DNA from: Symbiodinium natans
Taxonomy: Eukaryota; Sar; Dinophyceae; Suessiales; Symbiodiniaceae
Length of the DNA stretch: 64,000 bases
Direction: 5' to 3'
Assembly: GCA_905221605.1 (NCBI GenBank)
Contig: CAJNDS010002814.1
Location: forward strand, 52,501-116,500
In this document: piece by piece, positions 33,179-42,989 of the stretch
How the letters are laid out: the number at the start of each line of letters is the position of its first letter
Position numbering within the stretch: the first letter of the stretch is position 1
Notes under the pieces: model-generated
Told to the model about the DNA's origin: nothing
The model's database searches: none
Seen by the model: the letters and a program-made list of their open reading frames with translations, nothing else
Position numbers and translations under genes: made by a program

Positions 33179-35059
33179 ATGTTGAATACATCCCCACGAC
33201 ATACCAGTGGAGCTCATGTGAGGAGTCCAAGAGGTGGACGAGAGCGTGGAAGCTCTGTGCCCATCATGGATGCTGAGACAAGGCGAAGGGTAGACCCTTT
33301 TCCGGGTTTGGGAAATCCCAACCCACTGTGGGTGCAAGGTTTGGCACAAGGAAGCCAACCTGTGTATGGCCCAGTGCCCAGAGGTCGAACTCCCGCCAGA
33401 AGCCCTCATGGGGTAGCTACTGGAGCACCCCAACAGACAATGGGAGGCCCTTCGTTTCCCCCTGGTTTGCCTCAGCAAGCGGTAGGAAGTCCTTCGTTAC
33501 CACCAGGACTATCCACTGGACCTCCTCAACCTGTGGTGACACCATCACAAACATCACCCGACGTGCAAGGGTTGACGAGACAAGTGCGAGAATTGGAAAG
33601 CATGATGCAGCAACTGGTTGTGCAGCAACAGCAGTTTATGCAAACGATGACTTCGTCCATGGTGCAGCAACAGCAGCAGCATCAGCAGTGGATGATACAG
33701 CAGCATCAGCAACAGCAGCCACAGCAACAGCAACAGGTGAATCCCCCCTTACCTCAGGATGGTGTTCCTGAGAACATGCCCAGTTCTTCTTCGGGATGTC
33801 AAGGTGCATCGCCAGTGGGTACTCCTGCGAAGGGGACCCAGCTTTTTCGGATGGCGAGCCCAAGTCCCCCACTGAGACCTCCACCTCTGGAGCAAGAAAG
33901 GGAAAGGGATGTGTTTGCTCGATCGGACAAATGGTTGCCCAGTTTGCCGACCATTGACTTTTCGTCTTGGAAGGATCGCATCTCTGAAGCTCTTGGATTC
34001 TTGACCTGGATGGAGAAGCTGACCAGTTGGGTTGGTTTGGGTTCAGAAGTGTTTCCCAATGAGCTCATGCATGCGGTGAAGACTCAAGAAGAGTCTCGGC
34101 TGAAACAGGATCGACTTACTGTGGAGCAACAGAAGAGGTCGACGAGGCTGATGCACATCCTGCGACAGACTTTTGCAAATCATGAGAAGAGTTCTCTGAT
34201 TTTGCAGACATATGTTGAAAGTGAGAGCACTTATCAACAATCTGGTTTTGTGGCTTTGAGATTGCTGGCGAAGGAGTTTTGCCTGAAGTCGCGAGCTGAA
34301 TGCCTGTTCTTTCGGTCGCAGCTGGTGAATCAAACCGTGAAAGCACCCAGTATTCCGGAGATCATTCGAAAGATTGAGCATGAGTTGAACAAGTACACCA
34401 AGCTGCTCAATAGTCTTGATCCCGATGTGCATGCTGGTGGTTTGCAGATCCAAGAAGCGGATTCGGTTATGGTTTTGCTGCGCAGTTTGCCAGATCGGTG
34501 TAGAAGCCATTGCTTGTTGCATGGCGATAGTGAATCGTTTGAAGATCTGAAAAGAGTTGCTCTGAAGTTTGAGGTGCAACAAAGGGTGTGGTCAGAAGCC
34601 CCTGGCACGAAGCTTCAACCTTTTCGAGATCCCAATGAGGGAAAGGGCAACGAAGGAAAACCAAAAGGCAAAGGAAAGGAACAGAAAGGCAAGCGCGAAT
34701 CAAGCAAAGGTGCTGGCAAACGAGCTTCAAGCCAGAACAAGAAGGATGTGGAGTGCTATGTGTGTGGTGGAAAGGGACATTATGCCCGCGATTGCTGGTA
34801 TAAGGAGGGAGATTCAGGCAAGAAGCCCAATTCCCCCAATGCTAAGGCGAAAGCCAAGGCAAAAGGAGATCCCAAGAAGAAGCCCGAAAAGGGAAAGCCC
34901 AAAGGAAAAGGCAAAGGAAAGGGGAAGACAGTTGCTGAAGTCTCCCAAGAGGGTGAGTCGAGTGACTACCAGCTAACTGGAGGTGATGGAATGAACCTGA
35001 GTCAGAGGCCCGAGTGGAATCTGTGTTGCAACCTCTGGAAGGATTGCTCGATGAAGTGA
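33179..35059 (+). CDS. gag: Gag polyprotein of element 1
   Basis: Open frame of 626 codons encoding the nucleocapsid-type protein that packages element RNA in virus-like particles. N-terminal Pro/Arg-rich part, a glutamine-rich stretch (residues ~140-185), a helical gag-like core, a Lys/Gly-rich basic region, and one zinc knuckle C-x2-C-x4-H-x4-C starting at Cys526. Start ATG at 33179, about 410 nt after the LTR. The frame ends at 35059, overlapping pol by 46 nt in the -1 frame. Comparison with element 2 shows one base missing near 34988 in this copy; with it, gag reads straight into pol, so the overlap is damage rather than a programmed frameshift site. Element 2's Gag differs by about eight substitutions, nearly all amino-acid changing. 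Confidence 0.92.
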   Translation: MLNTSPRHTSGAHVRSPRGGRERGSSVPIMDAETRRRVDPFPGLGNPNPLWVQGLAQGSQPVYGPVPRGRTPARSPHGVATGAPQQTMGGPSFPPGLPQQAVGSPSLPPGLSTGPPQPVVTPSQTSPDVQGLTRQVRELESMMQQLVVQQQQFMQTMTSSMVQQQQQHQQWMIQQHQQQQPQQQQQVNPPLPQDGVPENMPSSSSGCQGASPVGTPAKGTQLFRMASPSPPLRPPPLEQERERDVFARSDKWLPSLPTIDFSSWKDRISEALGFLTWMEKLTSWVGLGSEVFPNELMHAVKTQEESRLKQDRLTVEQQKRSTRLMHILRQTFANHEKSSLILQTYVESESTYQQSGFVALRLLAKEFCLKSRAECLFFRSQLVNQTVKAPSIPEIIRKIEHELNKYTKLLNSLDPDVHAGGLQIQEADSVMVLLRSLPDRCRSHCLLHGDSESFEDLKRVALKFEVQQRVWSEAPGTKLQPFRDPNEGKGNEGKPKGKGKEQKGKRESSKGAGKRASSQNKKDVECYVCGGKGHYARDCWYKEGDSGKKPNSPNAKAKAKAKGDPKKKPEKGKPKGKGKGKGKTVAEVSQEGESSDYQLTGGDGMNLSQRPEWNLCCNLWKDCSMK

Positions 35060-38000
35060 GAAAAGAGGGGATTCCCCGGAGTACTGATGAGATGGATTGG
35101 TCATGGGAAGTTGAGACGAGAGTCCGGATTGCCGAGTTGGAGCATCGGATCTCTACCGATTTATCTCAGATGTTGCCATCTAAGTCAGTTCGGTCTTTGA
35201 TGAAACCTCCGATGAATCAAGTCAAAAGCATGGAAAAGGATGATGCAAGCAAATGGTGGTTGATTGACTCAGGAGCATCGGTGACTGTGATTGCGAAAAG
35301 ATACTTGGATGAGTTCCAGATCTTGGATCGGAAGGCGTTGGGACCTAATGAGAGGTACTCAGCAGCCAACGATACCCCGGTGAATGTCTTCGAGCGAGTT
35401 CGCATCCGAGCCTTGCTGCCTATGTATGAAGGAAAGCAGTATCTTGGTTTGACATCGGTGTGTGTGACTGGAGTTGTAGCAGATGTGGCTCACAACATCT
35501 TGAGCACCGAGCAGATGGTGAATACTGGTTGGGAAGTGAAGTTCACTCGAAGAGAGATTTCGCTGCGACACGAGAAGAAAGGAGTCATGGGATATGGAGT
35601 ATCCTGGGCTGGATGTCCTTGGATCTACCTGCAAGGTGATGCTGGAAAGCGAAAGAAAGTAACCTTTGGAAGAACTGAGGTTCGACCCATGGATGTGGAT
35701 GATGGCCAACGACCGATGGAGGTTGATCAGATGCAGTCAGTGCAGTCAATGACCAAGAAAAAGCAAGAAGAAATGGAGCTGCATCGGATGCGAGGCCACA
35801 TTCCTTTTTCGTCCGAATGTCCTCATTGTCGGATGACAAGAGGAACAACCCAGCATCGTCGGACCAAGGATGCTCAAGACCGACCCGTGGCGTTGCAAGC
35901 AGATTTCTGCTTCATCAACCTGGTAACTGGTACTTTTGCGAAAGACCAGCCGACGGCTCCCAACATGAAAGTACTGGTCATGACTGAAATGTCAACCAGA
36001 ATGATTGGATGTCTGTTGGTAGGGACCAATGCTGACAATACCTCCAGCTGGATTCGTTATTGGATGAATGCTTTCGGACTGGACATTGCAGGGTCTGCTG
36101 TACTGTTGAGGACAGACAGCGAGACAGCGGTGAGCGCCCTCATCAAGAGAGCCAATCTGGGGATTAGGATTGTGACCCAAAGAGCACCTCCGCAGGGACA
36201 TGAAGCGGTTGGTGGTGTGGAAAGGGCAGTGAGAACACTCAAGGAGTTGTTCAGCACGGTGAGGTTGGATCTACGAGCGCAGGGCTTTGACTTGAAGAGA
36301 AGTCCTCGAGCGTTTGAGTTTGGTCTGATTTACTGTGCTGCAATGCACAATCACCATGCAGCTGCCTTTGATGGGAAGAAATCACCCCAGGAGTTGGTAC
36401 TACAGAGATCCCTCCATGAGTGTGGATCGTCGTTGATAGGTGCTACAGTTCTGGCTGAGCTACCGGATTCGATGAAAACCACGGCGCTCTCCCGGTTTGT
36501 GGAAGCAGCCTATGTGTACCCTGAAGTTGGTGGCTTGACTCATGTTGTGAGTGCCATGGTGGATGGTTGTCCAAAACACTTTCGAGCAAAGTCCATCAAG
36601 CACATCGTTCCGTTGAAGATTGGGTTGGAGCATTGTCAACATTTGCTCAAGGAGCATGATCCATCGGATACATTGGCTCCCCCGATTCTGAAGGAGAAAG
36701 AGGATGGTGTGCCCGATCGGATTGAAGGTGAAGCGGACAAGGCCTTTGAGGGCCGAGTGTCTGATGGACCGACCACCGACATGAGCAAAGTTGGACCTCC
36801 AGCTGCATGGGTGAAGGAACATGGTGGCACAGCGAACTGTCCTGCGTGTGGTCCAAAAAGAGGAAAAGCCAACCACAATGCTGAATGCCGAAAACGGTAT
36901 GATGATTGGTTGAAAGCTCAACGACAACGGTTGGAATCGAAAGAACCAACAGAGGAAACTCCAAAAATGGACCAGAGAAGCTCAAAGGATGCGGGGGTGA
37001 TGGAGTCTGGAAGTGAGCCTTCACTCCTGAAACGCCCGAAGATCACCTATGAGAGTCGACCAGATCCCAAGTTGGAGGAGAGGCAAAGCGTCCCAACACC
37101 TGCGACAGAAGTTGTGGATGTTGACATGGAGGATTTTGAGGATCCAAGTTTGCCTTACCAAGGGATTCCAGATGAGGCAATGGAACCTGGATACTTCGAA
37201 GGAGAAACTCCCGCTGAGGATGAAGCGATCCCAATGGAGGAAGAAAAACCTCAAATGGATGTGGATTCAGTTCCAAATGAGTCCAGTCGAGTTCCCCGGC
37301 GTTTAGAGAGTTTAACTTCAGATGTGAACTCAGTTCCAGATGAGTCCAATCGAGTTCCCCGGCTGATCAATCGTATTTATTTAGACCCAAGACTCGATGT
37401 GCCTCAAGGTCCTATTAAAATGGTAAGCAGTGACGAGAGTCCGAAGTTGGTACATGTGACCAATTCGATTCTGCTCAACAAGAATAGCACTTTCCCGGAG
37501 TCCATGAAGGTGTGTGGATCCCAAGTTTGGCTGGCAAGACCCACGAGTGTTCTGTCTGAGATAGATGGATGTCCATTAGATGTGGATAAAACAGTGGAAG
37601 GCCGGCGAACTGAGCTGCAGAGTATGACTGCTCACAAAGCAGGGAGAGTGGTTGGAGCAGACGAGGCTCAGAAGTTTGCTCGTCAGCATGGGATAAAGAT
37701 CATCCCAACCCGATGGGTCATAGGCCCAAAGGTGGTGAATGGCAAGGAAGCTGTGAGAGCTCGGTGTGTGGTGCAAGACATCGCAAAGGGGAGCACAGCA
37801 TCATCTTTAGGACTGAGTGCTACGACTCCTTCTTTAGAAGCGTTACGGACGCTTTTGGCCATTGCTTCGGTAGATGCTATGGATATCGCAACTTTGGATG
37901 TTAGCACTGCATTCTTGCATTCCCCCCTTCCGAAAGGATCGAAGGCGATTATCCAATTGCCCAAGGATGTTTCCGCCTGCAAGGACTATTATGTCCCGGT

Positions 38001-40560
38001 GTTTATGATTCTGGATCAAGCCATGAATGGTTTGAGAGTTGCCGCCAAAGCTTGGAACTTGAAGCTGGCGACAGTTGTGAAGAAAGTTGGGTTGAAGCAA
38101 TGCCCAACGGAACCTTCCGTCTTCGAGGGCACTGTGAGAGGGAAAAGATTCCTCATGTTGTGCTATGTGGACGATTTGATTCTGTGTGGCACTAGAGATG
38201 CCATTCGGTTGGTGACCGACACCCTGAACGGAGAGTTGAAGATCAAGGAAACGGGTCGAATCACTTCCACTGGTGGAAAGATCACCTTTTTGGGGCGAGA
38301 GATTGAGAGACAAGGGAGTCATCTCAGGATGCGAGTGCCCCCGGCATACTTAGATGCCCTGTTCGAGACAGAGTTCTGTAAGGACCTGAAGGTGGTTACT
38401 GCTCCTCCGGACATCGTGAAAACGGTCGAGAAGGGCAGAGCAAGTGGTTCGGATCCTGAGTTGAGTGACACTGCAGCTGCGAGGTACAGAGCAGTACTTG
38501 GCCGGATTGCATGGTGGGGTCAGTCGAGACCTGACCTGAGTAGGTGGATGTCCATTCTTTCGCAAGGACAGTCCAAGCCAACAGCATGCTTTGAGCAAGC
38601 ATTGCGACAAGTGATTAGGTTCCTAAAGGGACAATACCATGCATGGCAGTACTTTGGCCCTGATGGGAATGTACCGGACAGTGGGCCGGCGCAGCTGGAA
38701 GTGTATGCGGATGCCAGTTGGGCACCCCAAGCGTCGTTAGGACGAAGATCTGTGTCGGGCATAGCCATCTTTTATAGAGGATGCCTGATCAAGGGAATCT
38801 CTCGAGTTCAAGGGTGTGTATCGCTGAGTTCTTGTGAAGCCGAGTTGAGAGCCATCTTGACTGCGGTACAGGAGAGTGAGGGACTTGCGACTTTGATCGG
38901 TCAGTTGGCCGAGTCAGATGTCACGATCCGATTGCACACTGACAGTTCCTCAGCGAGAGCGGTTTTGCTAAACCGTGGGTTGAGTAGGCGAGTTCGCCAC
39001 TTAGACATCGCTGTCTGCTATCTTCAGGAGCGGATACAGGAAGCTCAGACCTTGAAGGTCATTTGGTGCCCGACAGCGGGAATGATCGCTGACGTTCTTA
39101 CAAAGTGCTTGAGTCAAGTGACATTCTGTCAGCACCAGCAAGCTATGGGTATATACCCTGGTGAAGATGTGCAGCAGGTGTGGAGGATCTGTGGAATCCG
39201 ACCAAGGGTTGGAGTTCAGGCATGCCAGTGTGCCGAGGCAACTGGATGCAGTGTGGAGCAAGTTGGATCGTTGAAAAGTGTGAAAAAGTGTGGTGAAGTT
39301 TTTGAAAATTTCCACCTTAGAAGTCCCGAAACCCTTCGTGAAGACTCTTCCCCTGAGGTTCAAGAAATGGATTTATGGTCCAACCGCAAAAGCTTTGGTT
39401 CAAGCACCACGGAAGCTAGCCCTAGCCTGGAGCCTGTACCTTTGGTGAAGGACAGGAAAATGGCAGCTGAAGACAGCAGGAAGGGTGAGCAGGGTGCTGA
39501 GATGAAAAGCCCCTTTTGGTGTAAGGTTTGCAAATGGTTGTTCAGATCCGAGCATGCTGCCGGGTTGAGCTGGGATGAAAGTGGCAAGCCCAAGTGCGAA
39601 AAGTGCAAACAGACTGTGACAGTCTCTGGCACGGATGCAAGCCATGCATTCCATCTCCGAGAGGCAGAGAAGGAGCGCCGAGCTGCTGGAAAAAGGGGTG
39701 ATAAAGGTGAAAGCCGAGGCTCAGGCCAAGCTGCACCGAAACCCAAGGCCATGCCGAAGGTGATTGAACGGATGGTCGACGTGTTTCCGGAGCTGGCGGA
39801 TCCAGAGCCGCCGAAGTGGTTCGGTGATGTGTCATGGAGTATCTGCCGGCGCGGAACTCCAGTGGATGAGCTAGAGCTCAAGGACGTGGTAGGCACGCTA
39901 TCCGACAAGGATATGTTGCGCTATCAAAGCTCATACGAGAAGCTGGTGAAGCCCATCCAGGAGGTGTGTGAGCTACAGGAGAAACCCACGAAGATCTTCG
40001 GAATCTTGGATGTCCGTGGACAGATTGGTGGCAAGGCCATCATCTGGGAGATGGCAGTGAATGAAGGAGGACTGTACATGGAAGTACCGCCGGGAACGTG
40101 TGGCCTGGCGATGTTGAGCTTCGTGAGGTACTTGAAGAGAAAAGGGATAGTCCCTGTTTTGCTTCTGGGTGAGCACCAGGACCTCGGAGTCTTGCGGATG
40201 GTGGATCTGTTGTGCATGCTACCCATTTTGGGAGCAGAGAGGATCATGGAGGATGAAGCTGAGAGCTCGTATTATCCCCCATGGGTGTTGCGCTGGAAGA
40301 GAAGTGCAAAGGAAGGATCCTTGGTGTTTAAGGAACTGGTGGAGCGAGTGCGAGTGATTTCGATGTTGTCGTGTGATACACTTCGGATTCACGAGCCGGA
40401 GCTGAAGGAGAGACCAGTCCCCAAGTGGTCGTTTGTGGCCTACAGCCACTACAGATCCGTGATGGAGTCTGTTGCAGGATTCTTGGAGGACCTGGAGAAA
40501 AAGAAAGAGGAGATCACCGACACAGAGGGCGGCAAGCTGGAAGAAGGTGGTTGCGAGTGA
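35014..40560 (+). CDS. pol: Copia-type Pol with long C-terminal extension
   Basis: 1848 codons. Protease: IDSGAS with catalytic Asp85. Pre-integrase zinc finger H…H…C-x2-C (ELHRMRGH…CPHC). Integrase: D297, D368, E403 (34 residues between the last two). Reverse transcriptase: TRWVIGPKVV…ATLDVSTAFLHS and YVDD at 1051-1054. RNase H: D1233, E1275, D1310. This order is diagnostic for Ty1/copia. After RNase H (about residue 1390) comes an extension of about 450 residues not usual in copia: a zinc-ribbon-like C-x2-C…C-x2-C (C1503, C1506, C1528, C1531), a basic linker, and a globular part (…KWFGDVSWSICRRGTPVDEL…) I cannot assign. The enzymatic core is uninterrupted and keeps all catalytic residues. 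The extension may be a captured host gene or a lineage-specific accessory domain. Confidence 0.95.
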   Translation: MESVLQPLEGLLDEVRKEGIPRSTDEMDWSWEVETRVRIAELEHRISTDLSQMLPSKSVRSLMKPPMNQVKSMEKDDASKWWLIDSGASVTVIAKRYLDEFQILDRKALGPNERYSAANDTPVNVFERVRIRALLPMYEGKQYLGLTSVCVTGVVADVAHNILSTEQMVNTGWEVKFTRREISLRHEKKGVMGYGVSWAGCPWIYLQGDAGKRKKVTFGRTEVRPMDVDDGQRPMEVDQMQSVQSMTKKKQEEMELHRMRGHIPFSSECPHCRMTRGTTQHRRTKDAQDRPVALQADFCFINLVTGTFAKDQPTAPNMKVLVMTEMSTRMIGCLLVGTNADNTSSWIRYWMNAFGLDIAGSAVLLRTDSETAVSALIKRANLGIRIVTQRAPPQGHEAVGGVERAVRTLKELFSTVRLDLRAQGFDLKRSPRAFEFGLIYCAAMHNHHAAAFDGKKSPQELVLQRSLHECGSSLIGATVLAELPDSMKTTALSRFVEAAYVYPEVGGLTHVVSAMVDGCPKHFRAKSIKHIVPLKIGLEHCQHLLKEHDPSDTLAPPILKEKEDGVPDRIEGEADKAFEGRVSDGPTTDMSKVGPPAAWVKEHGGTANCPACGPKRGKANHNAECRKRYDDWLKAQRQRLESKEPTEETPKMDQRSSKDAGVMESGSEPSLLKRPKITYESRPDPKLEERQSVPTPATEVVDVDMEDFEDPSLPYQGIPDEAMEPGYFEGETPAEDEAIPMEEEKPQMDVDSVPNESSRVPRRLESLTSDVNSVPDESNRVPRLINRIYLDPRLDVPQGPIKMVSSDESPKLVHVTNSILLNKNSTFPESMKVCGSQVWLARPTSVLSEIDGCPLDVDKTVEGRRTELQSMTAHKAGRVVGADEAQKFARQHGIKIIPTRWVIGPKVVNGKEAVRARCVVQDIAKGSTASSLGLSATTPSLEALRTLLAIASVDAMDIATLDVSTAFLHSPLPKGSKAIIQLPKDVSACKDYYVPVFMILDQAMNGLRVAAKAWNLKLATVVKKVGLKQCPTEPSVFEGTVRGKRFLMLCYVDDLILCGTRDAIRLVTDTLNGELKIKETGRITSTGGKITFLGREIERQGSHLRMRVPPAYLDALFETEFCKDLKVVTAPPDIVKTVEKGRASGSDPELSDTAAARYRAVLGRIAWWGQSRPDLSRWMSILSQGQSKPTACFEQALRQVIRFLKGQYHAWQYFGPDGNVPDSGPAQLEVYADASWAPQASLGRRSVSGIAIFYRGCLIKGISRVQGCVSLSSCEAELRAILTAVQESEGLATLIGQLAESDVTIRLHTDSSSARAVLLNRGLSRRVRHLDIAVCYLQERIQEAQTLKVIWCPTAGMIADVLTKCLSQVTFCQHQQAMGIYPGEDVQQVWRICGIRPRVGVQACQCAEATGCSVEQVGSLKSVKKCGEVFENFHLRSPETLREDSSPEVQEMDLWSNRKSFGSSTTEASPSLEPVPLVKDRKMAAEDSRKGEQGAEMKSPFWCKVCKWLFRSEHAAGLSWDESGKPKCEKCKQTVTVSGTDASHAFHLREAEKERRAAGKRGDKGESRGSGQAAPKPKAMPKVIERMVDVFPELADPEPPKWFGDVSWSICRRGTPVDELELKDVVGTLSDKDMLRYQSSYEKLVKPIQEVCELQEKPTKIFGILDVRGQIGGKAIIWEMAVNEGGLYMEVPPGTCGLAMLSFVRYLKRKGIVPVLLLGEHQDLGVLRMVDLLCMLPILGAERIMEDEAESSYYPPWVLRWKRSAKEGSLVFKELVERVRVISMLSCDTLRIHEPELKERPVPKWSFVAYSHYRSVMESVAGFLEDLEKKKEEITDTEGGKLEEGGCE

Positions 40561-41173
40561 GACTCGAAGCGGTGTTGTGTGGATCTGCAAGTGTAAGTGG
40601 CACTTGCCGACCGACTATGTGGTGAGGTTCAACTTGACGTTGCCTGCCGACATGTGGCAGCAAGCCTTTGGGATCATGGGTGAGAATGTTGGGAAACTCG
40701 AGAAGGAGGAAAAGGACCTGAAGCGGATCCTCAAGGCTGCAGCGGAACAGCAAGACCGAGAGTTCGAGGAAGCTGAGCGAAAGCGCAAGCGCATCGCCGA
40801 CCTGTCAGCTGCCGAGGAAGAAGCTGCTAAGAGAGCAAAGCTGGAAGGCGAAGCGGTTCGCTCGCCTGTGTCAGTTGTACCATCTGAGTTGGATGCAGCA
40901 GCTATCGCGCAGATTGCTGAGCGTGTGAAGGCAAGCTTTAGTGTTGCCGATTTGGAGCTGATGTTGGAAGAGAAGAAGAGAAAGGTTGGAGACCAGCCAA
41001 CTGAGAGGCCTGCGGAGACGCCAGCTGAGCCTAGCCGATCTTCGCAGGATGTGATGATGGAAACGAGGACGGCTGAGTTGGCGGAGATGAAGGAAGCCGC
41101 CAAGGAGCGCCGCGCCAAGTTGATGGAGTCAACTGGAGCTGGCGAGAAGAAGGGCGAAGAGGATGAAGAATGA
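40472..41173 (+). CDS. Downstream coiled-coil ORF of element 1
   Basis: Frame of 233 codons overlapping the end of pol by 89 nt in the +1 frame. The credible part starts near 40545 (…VVASETRSGVVWICKCKW…) and continues with a charged, Ala/Glu/Lys-rich, probably coiled-coil region with two KRKR-type basic clusters, ending …GEKKGEEDEE at 41173. The first 25 codons look like out-of-frame pol. A single extra G near 40545 would explain the frame change, so this is probably the natural C-terminus of the polyprotein. It could instead be a separate ORF. No known domain recognised. Confidence 0.6.
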   Translation: MQDSWRTWRKRKRRSPTQRAASWKKVVASETRSGVVWICKCKWHLPTDYVVRFNLTLPADMWQQAFGIMGENVGKLEKEEKDLKRILKAAAEQQDREFEEAERKRKRIADLSAAEEEAAKRAKLEGEAVRSPVSVVPSELDAAAIAQIAERVKASFSVADLELMLEEKKRKVGDQPTERPAETPAEPSRSSQDVMMETRTAELAEMKEAAKERRAKLMESTGAGEKKGEEDEE

Positions 41174-41913
41174 ACTGAGATGCTAAGTGATCTCAGTGGT
41201 TGGGTGGGTGAGTGAAACCCGCAGCCATTTTTTTTTGGAAGCCATGGCCGCGTTGCCGCCATGGAGCGCCCGCGATTTTTCTGGTTAGTGTGAGCCCTTG
41301 TTTCAGTGCATGAGAAGTTTGCAAAGAGGAGGCAAAATGATGATGAAACTCAACGAGGGACTCTATAGCCCCTTCTGCAAGGCGTCTGATTGCCACCTCT
41401 GAAGACGTTTTTGGCTGATGGTACGCTGGAAGAAGCGAAACTATGAAGCCAATCTTTTCCTGAAGGATCAGCTAGCCGATGCTAGTTGGTGAGTTTGGTG
41501 ACCTGGAATATGCGAGACTGAGGAGGAGTACCACGACAAGGTCGAGTGCTGAGTGGGAAACATCTGAAGCTTGCATTAATTCGTTTTCACGTGTTTGTCA
41601 CCACGAACTCTTGGATTCGTTCTAAGACAACCCTGCCCCAGTGCAGGTGGATGCAAGTTTAATTCGTTTTTCACGTGTTTGGACAACGAACTCTTGGGTT
41701 ACCAGTGATGTTGACCCAGGACAACCTGCCTGATGGTGGGATCTTGCATGAGTTTTAAGTTTGATGTCAGAGATCGACTGGTGTGTTGTTTGTTTCGTTT
41801 GGTGGCGAGTACGCACCAAGGGAATGTGGCCAGGGCATCCCCTTAGTGTTGAAGTGCCGAGCTGGTCTTGGACTTCAGATCTTTGACATGAACCCTCAGC
41901 AAAATGCGGGGGG
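41174..41913 (+). other. 3' non-coding region and purine tract of element 1
   Basis: No gene. Contains a two-copy tandem repeat of about 84 bp (TTAATTCGTTTTCACGTGTTT near 41577 and again near 41659, each followed by …ACGAACTCTTGG). Ends in GCGGGGGG (41906-41913), the likely polypurine tract for plus-strand priming, immediately before the 3' LTR. Confidence 0.7.
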
Positions 41914-42285
41914 TGGAAGATTGTGGCTGATCAGTGATGGTTTTGTCATGTTTTGGATCAGCTTGTATAGGTTTGTTTTGCTTCGGAGTGATTGGGAATC
42001 CGTGTGATCCCATCCTCAATGGTTTATGCCTCGTTGATTTCCAAGGAAATCATACGAGTGTGTTTTTGCCCAATACGCTATTTAAAGTGAGTGTGCAGTG
42101 TGTAGGAACTTCGTTCTGAAGCTGAGTTTAAGCTCACAAGAGAGAATTCGTTTAGTTTGTGCACTTCGTGACTTTTGGCTCAAGTGGCTATGACTGTGAA
42201 AAAGAGAGAGTTGTCCGCACTTGCGTGAGAGGTCAGGGTTCGTGCTTTCAAGGGAAAAGGTACCAGAGGGACCTTCGGTTTTTCA
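41914..42285 (+). repeat. 3' LTR of element 1
   Basis: 372 bp, TGGAAGATTG…GGTTTTTCA. Contains TTTTGGCTCAAG at about 42173-42184, identical to the last 12 nt of the dinoflagellate spliced leader. Confidence 0.92.
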
Positions 42286-42962
42286 CGTCTGAGCACAAGA
42301 GCCGATCCGATGCTCACAAGCCAACCGATGTGACGCAGCATGGTGTTCCGACAATCGCATATGACTTTGCATTCACAGGTCGTGAAGAGGACAGCAAGGA
42401 CAAACTTGTGTCGCTCGTCTTACGAGACGAGTTCAGTGGGTGGCGAGAAGCCATCCCGGTTCCCAAACGAGGAGGCGGAACCACCAAAGCCTACCTCGCA
42501 AGTGAAGTCACCAGGTTGCTCAACATGTTGGGATACTCCACCGTGAAGCTTCGTTGCGACCCTGAAAACGTGTGCTTGGCCCTCCGCGATGCCATCATCC
42601 AGCGTCGAGCCCGGCTTGGTCACAAAACACTGTTTGATCAAGTGCCCGAAGGTGAGCATCAGTCCAATGGGGGAGCTGAGTCCGCTGTACATCAAACCCG
42701 CTTGCAGGCAGGTGGGTTGCTCTCTATGTACGAGGCCCGCAGTGGAAAGACTGTGTCAACAAAGCACCCACTTCATTCGTGGGCGACCCGGCATGCAAGC
42801 TGGCTCCTCAACAGATTTGGCCAACGCCAAACAGGGACCACCCCGTTTGAAGACGTCATGAGCACGTCTTATCGAGGAAAGGTGTGCAGCTTTGGCATGG
42901 CAGTCCTGAGCCTTGCTCGTGGAAAGGCTAAGGGGCTCTGGCGCGAGTGCACTTGGACATGA
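42286..42962 (+). pseudogene. Integrase fragment of a different retroelement
   Basis: An open frame reads …REEDSKDKLVSLVLRDEFSGW…LRCDPENV…EGEHQSNGGAESAVHQTR, an integrase catalytic core (second Asp in RCDPE, Glu in GGAES) of a family clearly distinct from element 1. It continues to YRGKVCSFGM…, the region after the core. The frame happens to be open into the 3' LTR of element 1, so the apparent start inside the LTR is fortuitous. RT and RNase H are missing; the fragment stops near 42962, where a protease fragment on the opposite strand begins. Confidence 0.8.
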
Positions 42963-42989
42963 TGAAACGGTTCCAGAAACACGACTTGG

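Larger units (their letters stand above)
32395..42285 (+). mobile_element. Ty1/copia-type LTR retrotransposon, element 1
   Basis: A 9.9-kb element with 5' LTR 32395-32768, a primer-binding site, gag, pol with the copia order protease-integrase-RT-RNase H, extra 3' coding sequence, a purine tract and 3' LTR 41914-42285. The LTRs differ at about 8 of 373 positions (about 2%), so insertion is not very recent or the copy is recombinant. The 5 bp flanking the element (GTTTG and CGTCT) are not a target-site duplication. Two single-base lesions split what was probably one long polyprotein frame. Confidence 0.92.

Noticed and set aside
35000-35060. Programmed -1 frameshift site between gag and pol
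   Set aside because: Element 2 keeps gag and pol in one frame at this point; the overlap in element 1 is explained by a single missing base.
40472-40545. N-terminus of the downstream ORF beginning at ATG 40472
   Set aside because: This stretch overlaps pol in another frame and looks like an out-of-frame reading; credible sequence starts near 40545.
42159-42290. A coding start inside the 3' LTR for the integrase frame
   Set aside because: The LTR is non-coding in its other copies; the frame is open across the junction by chance.
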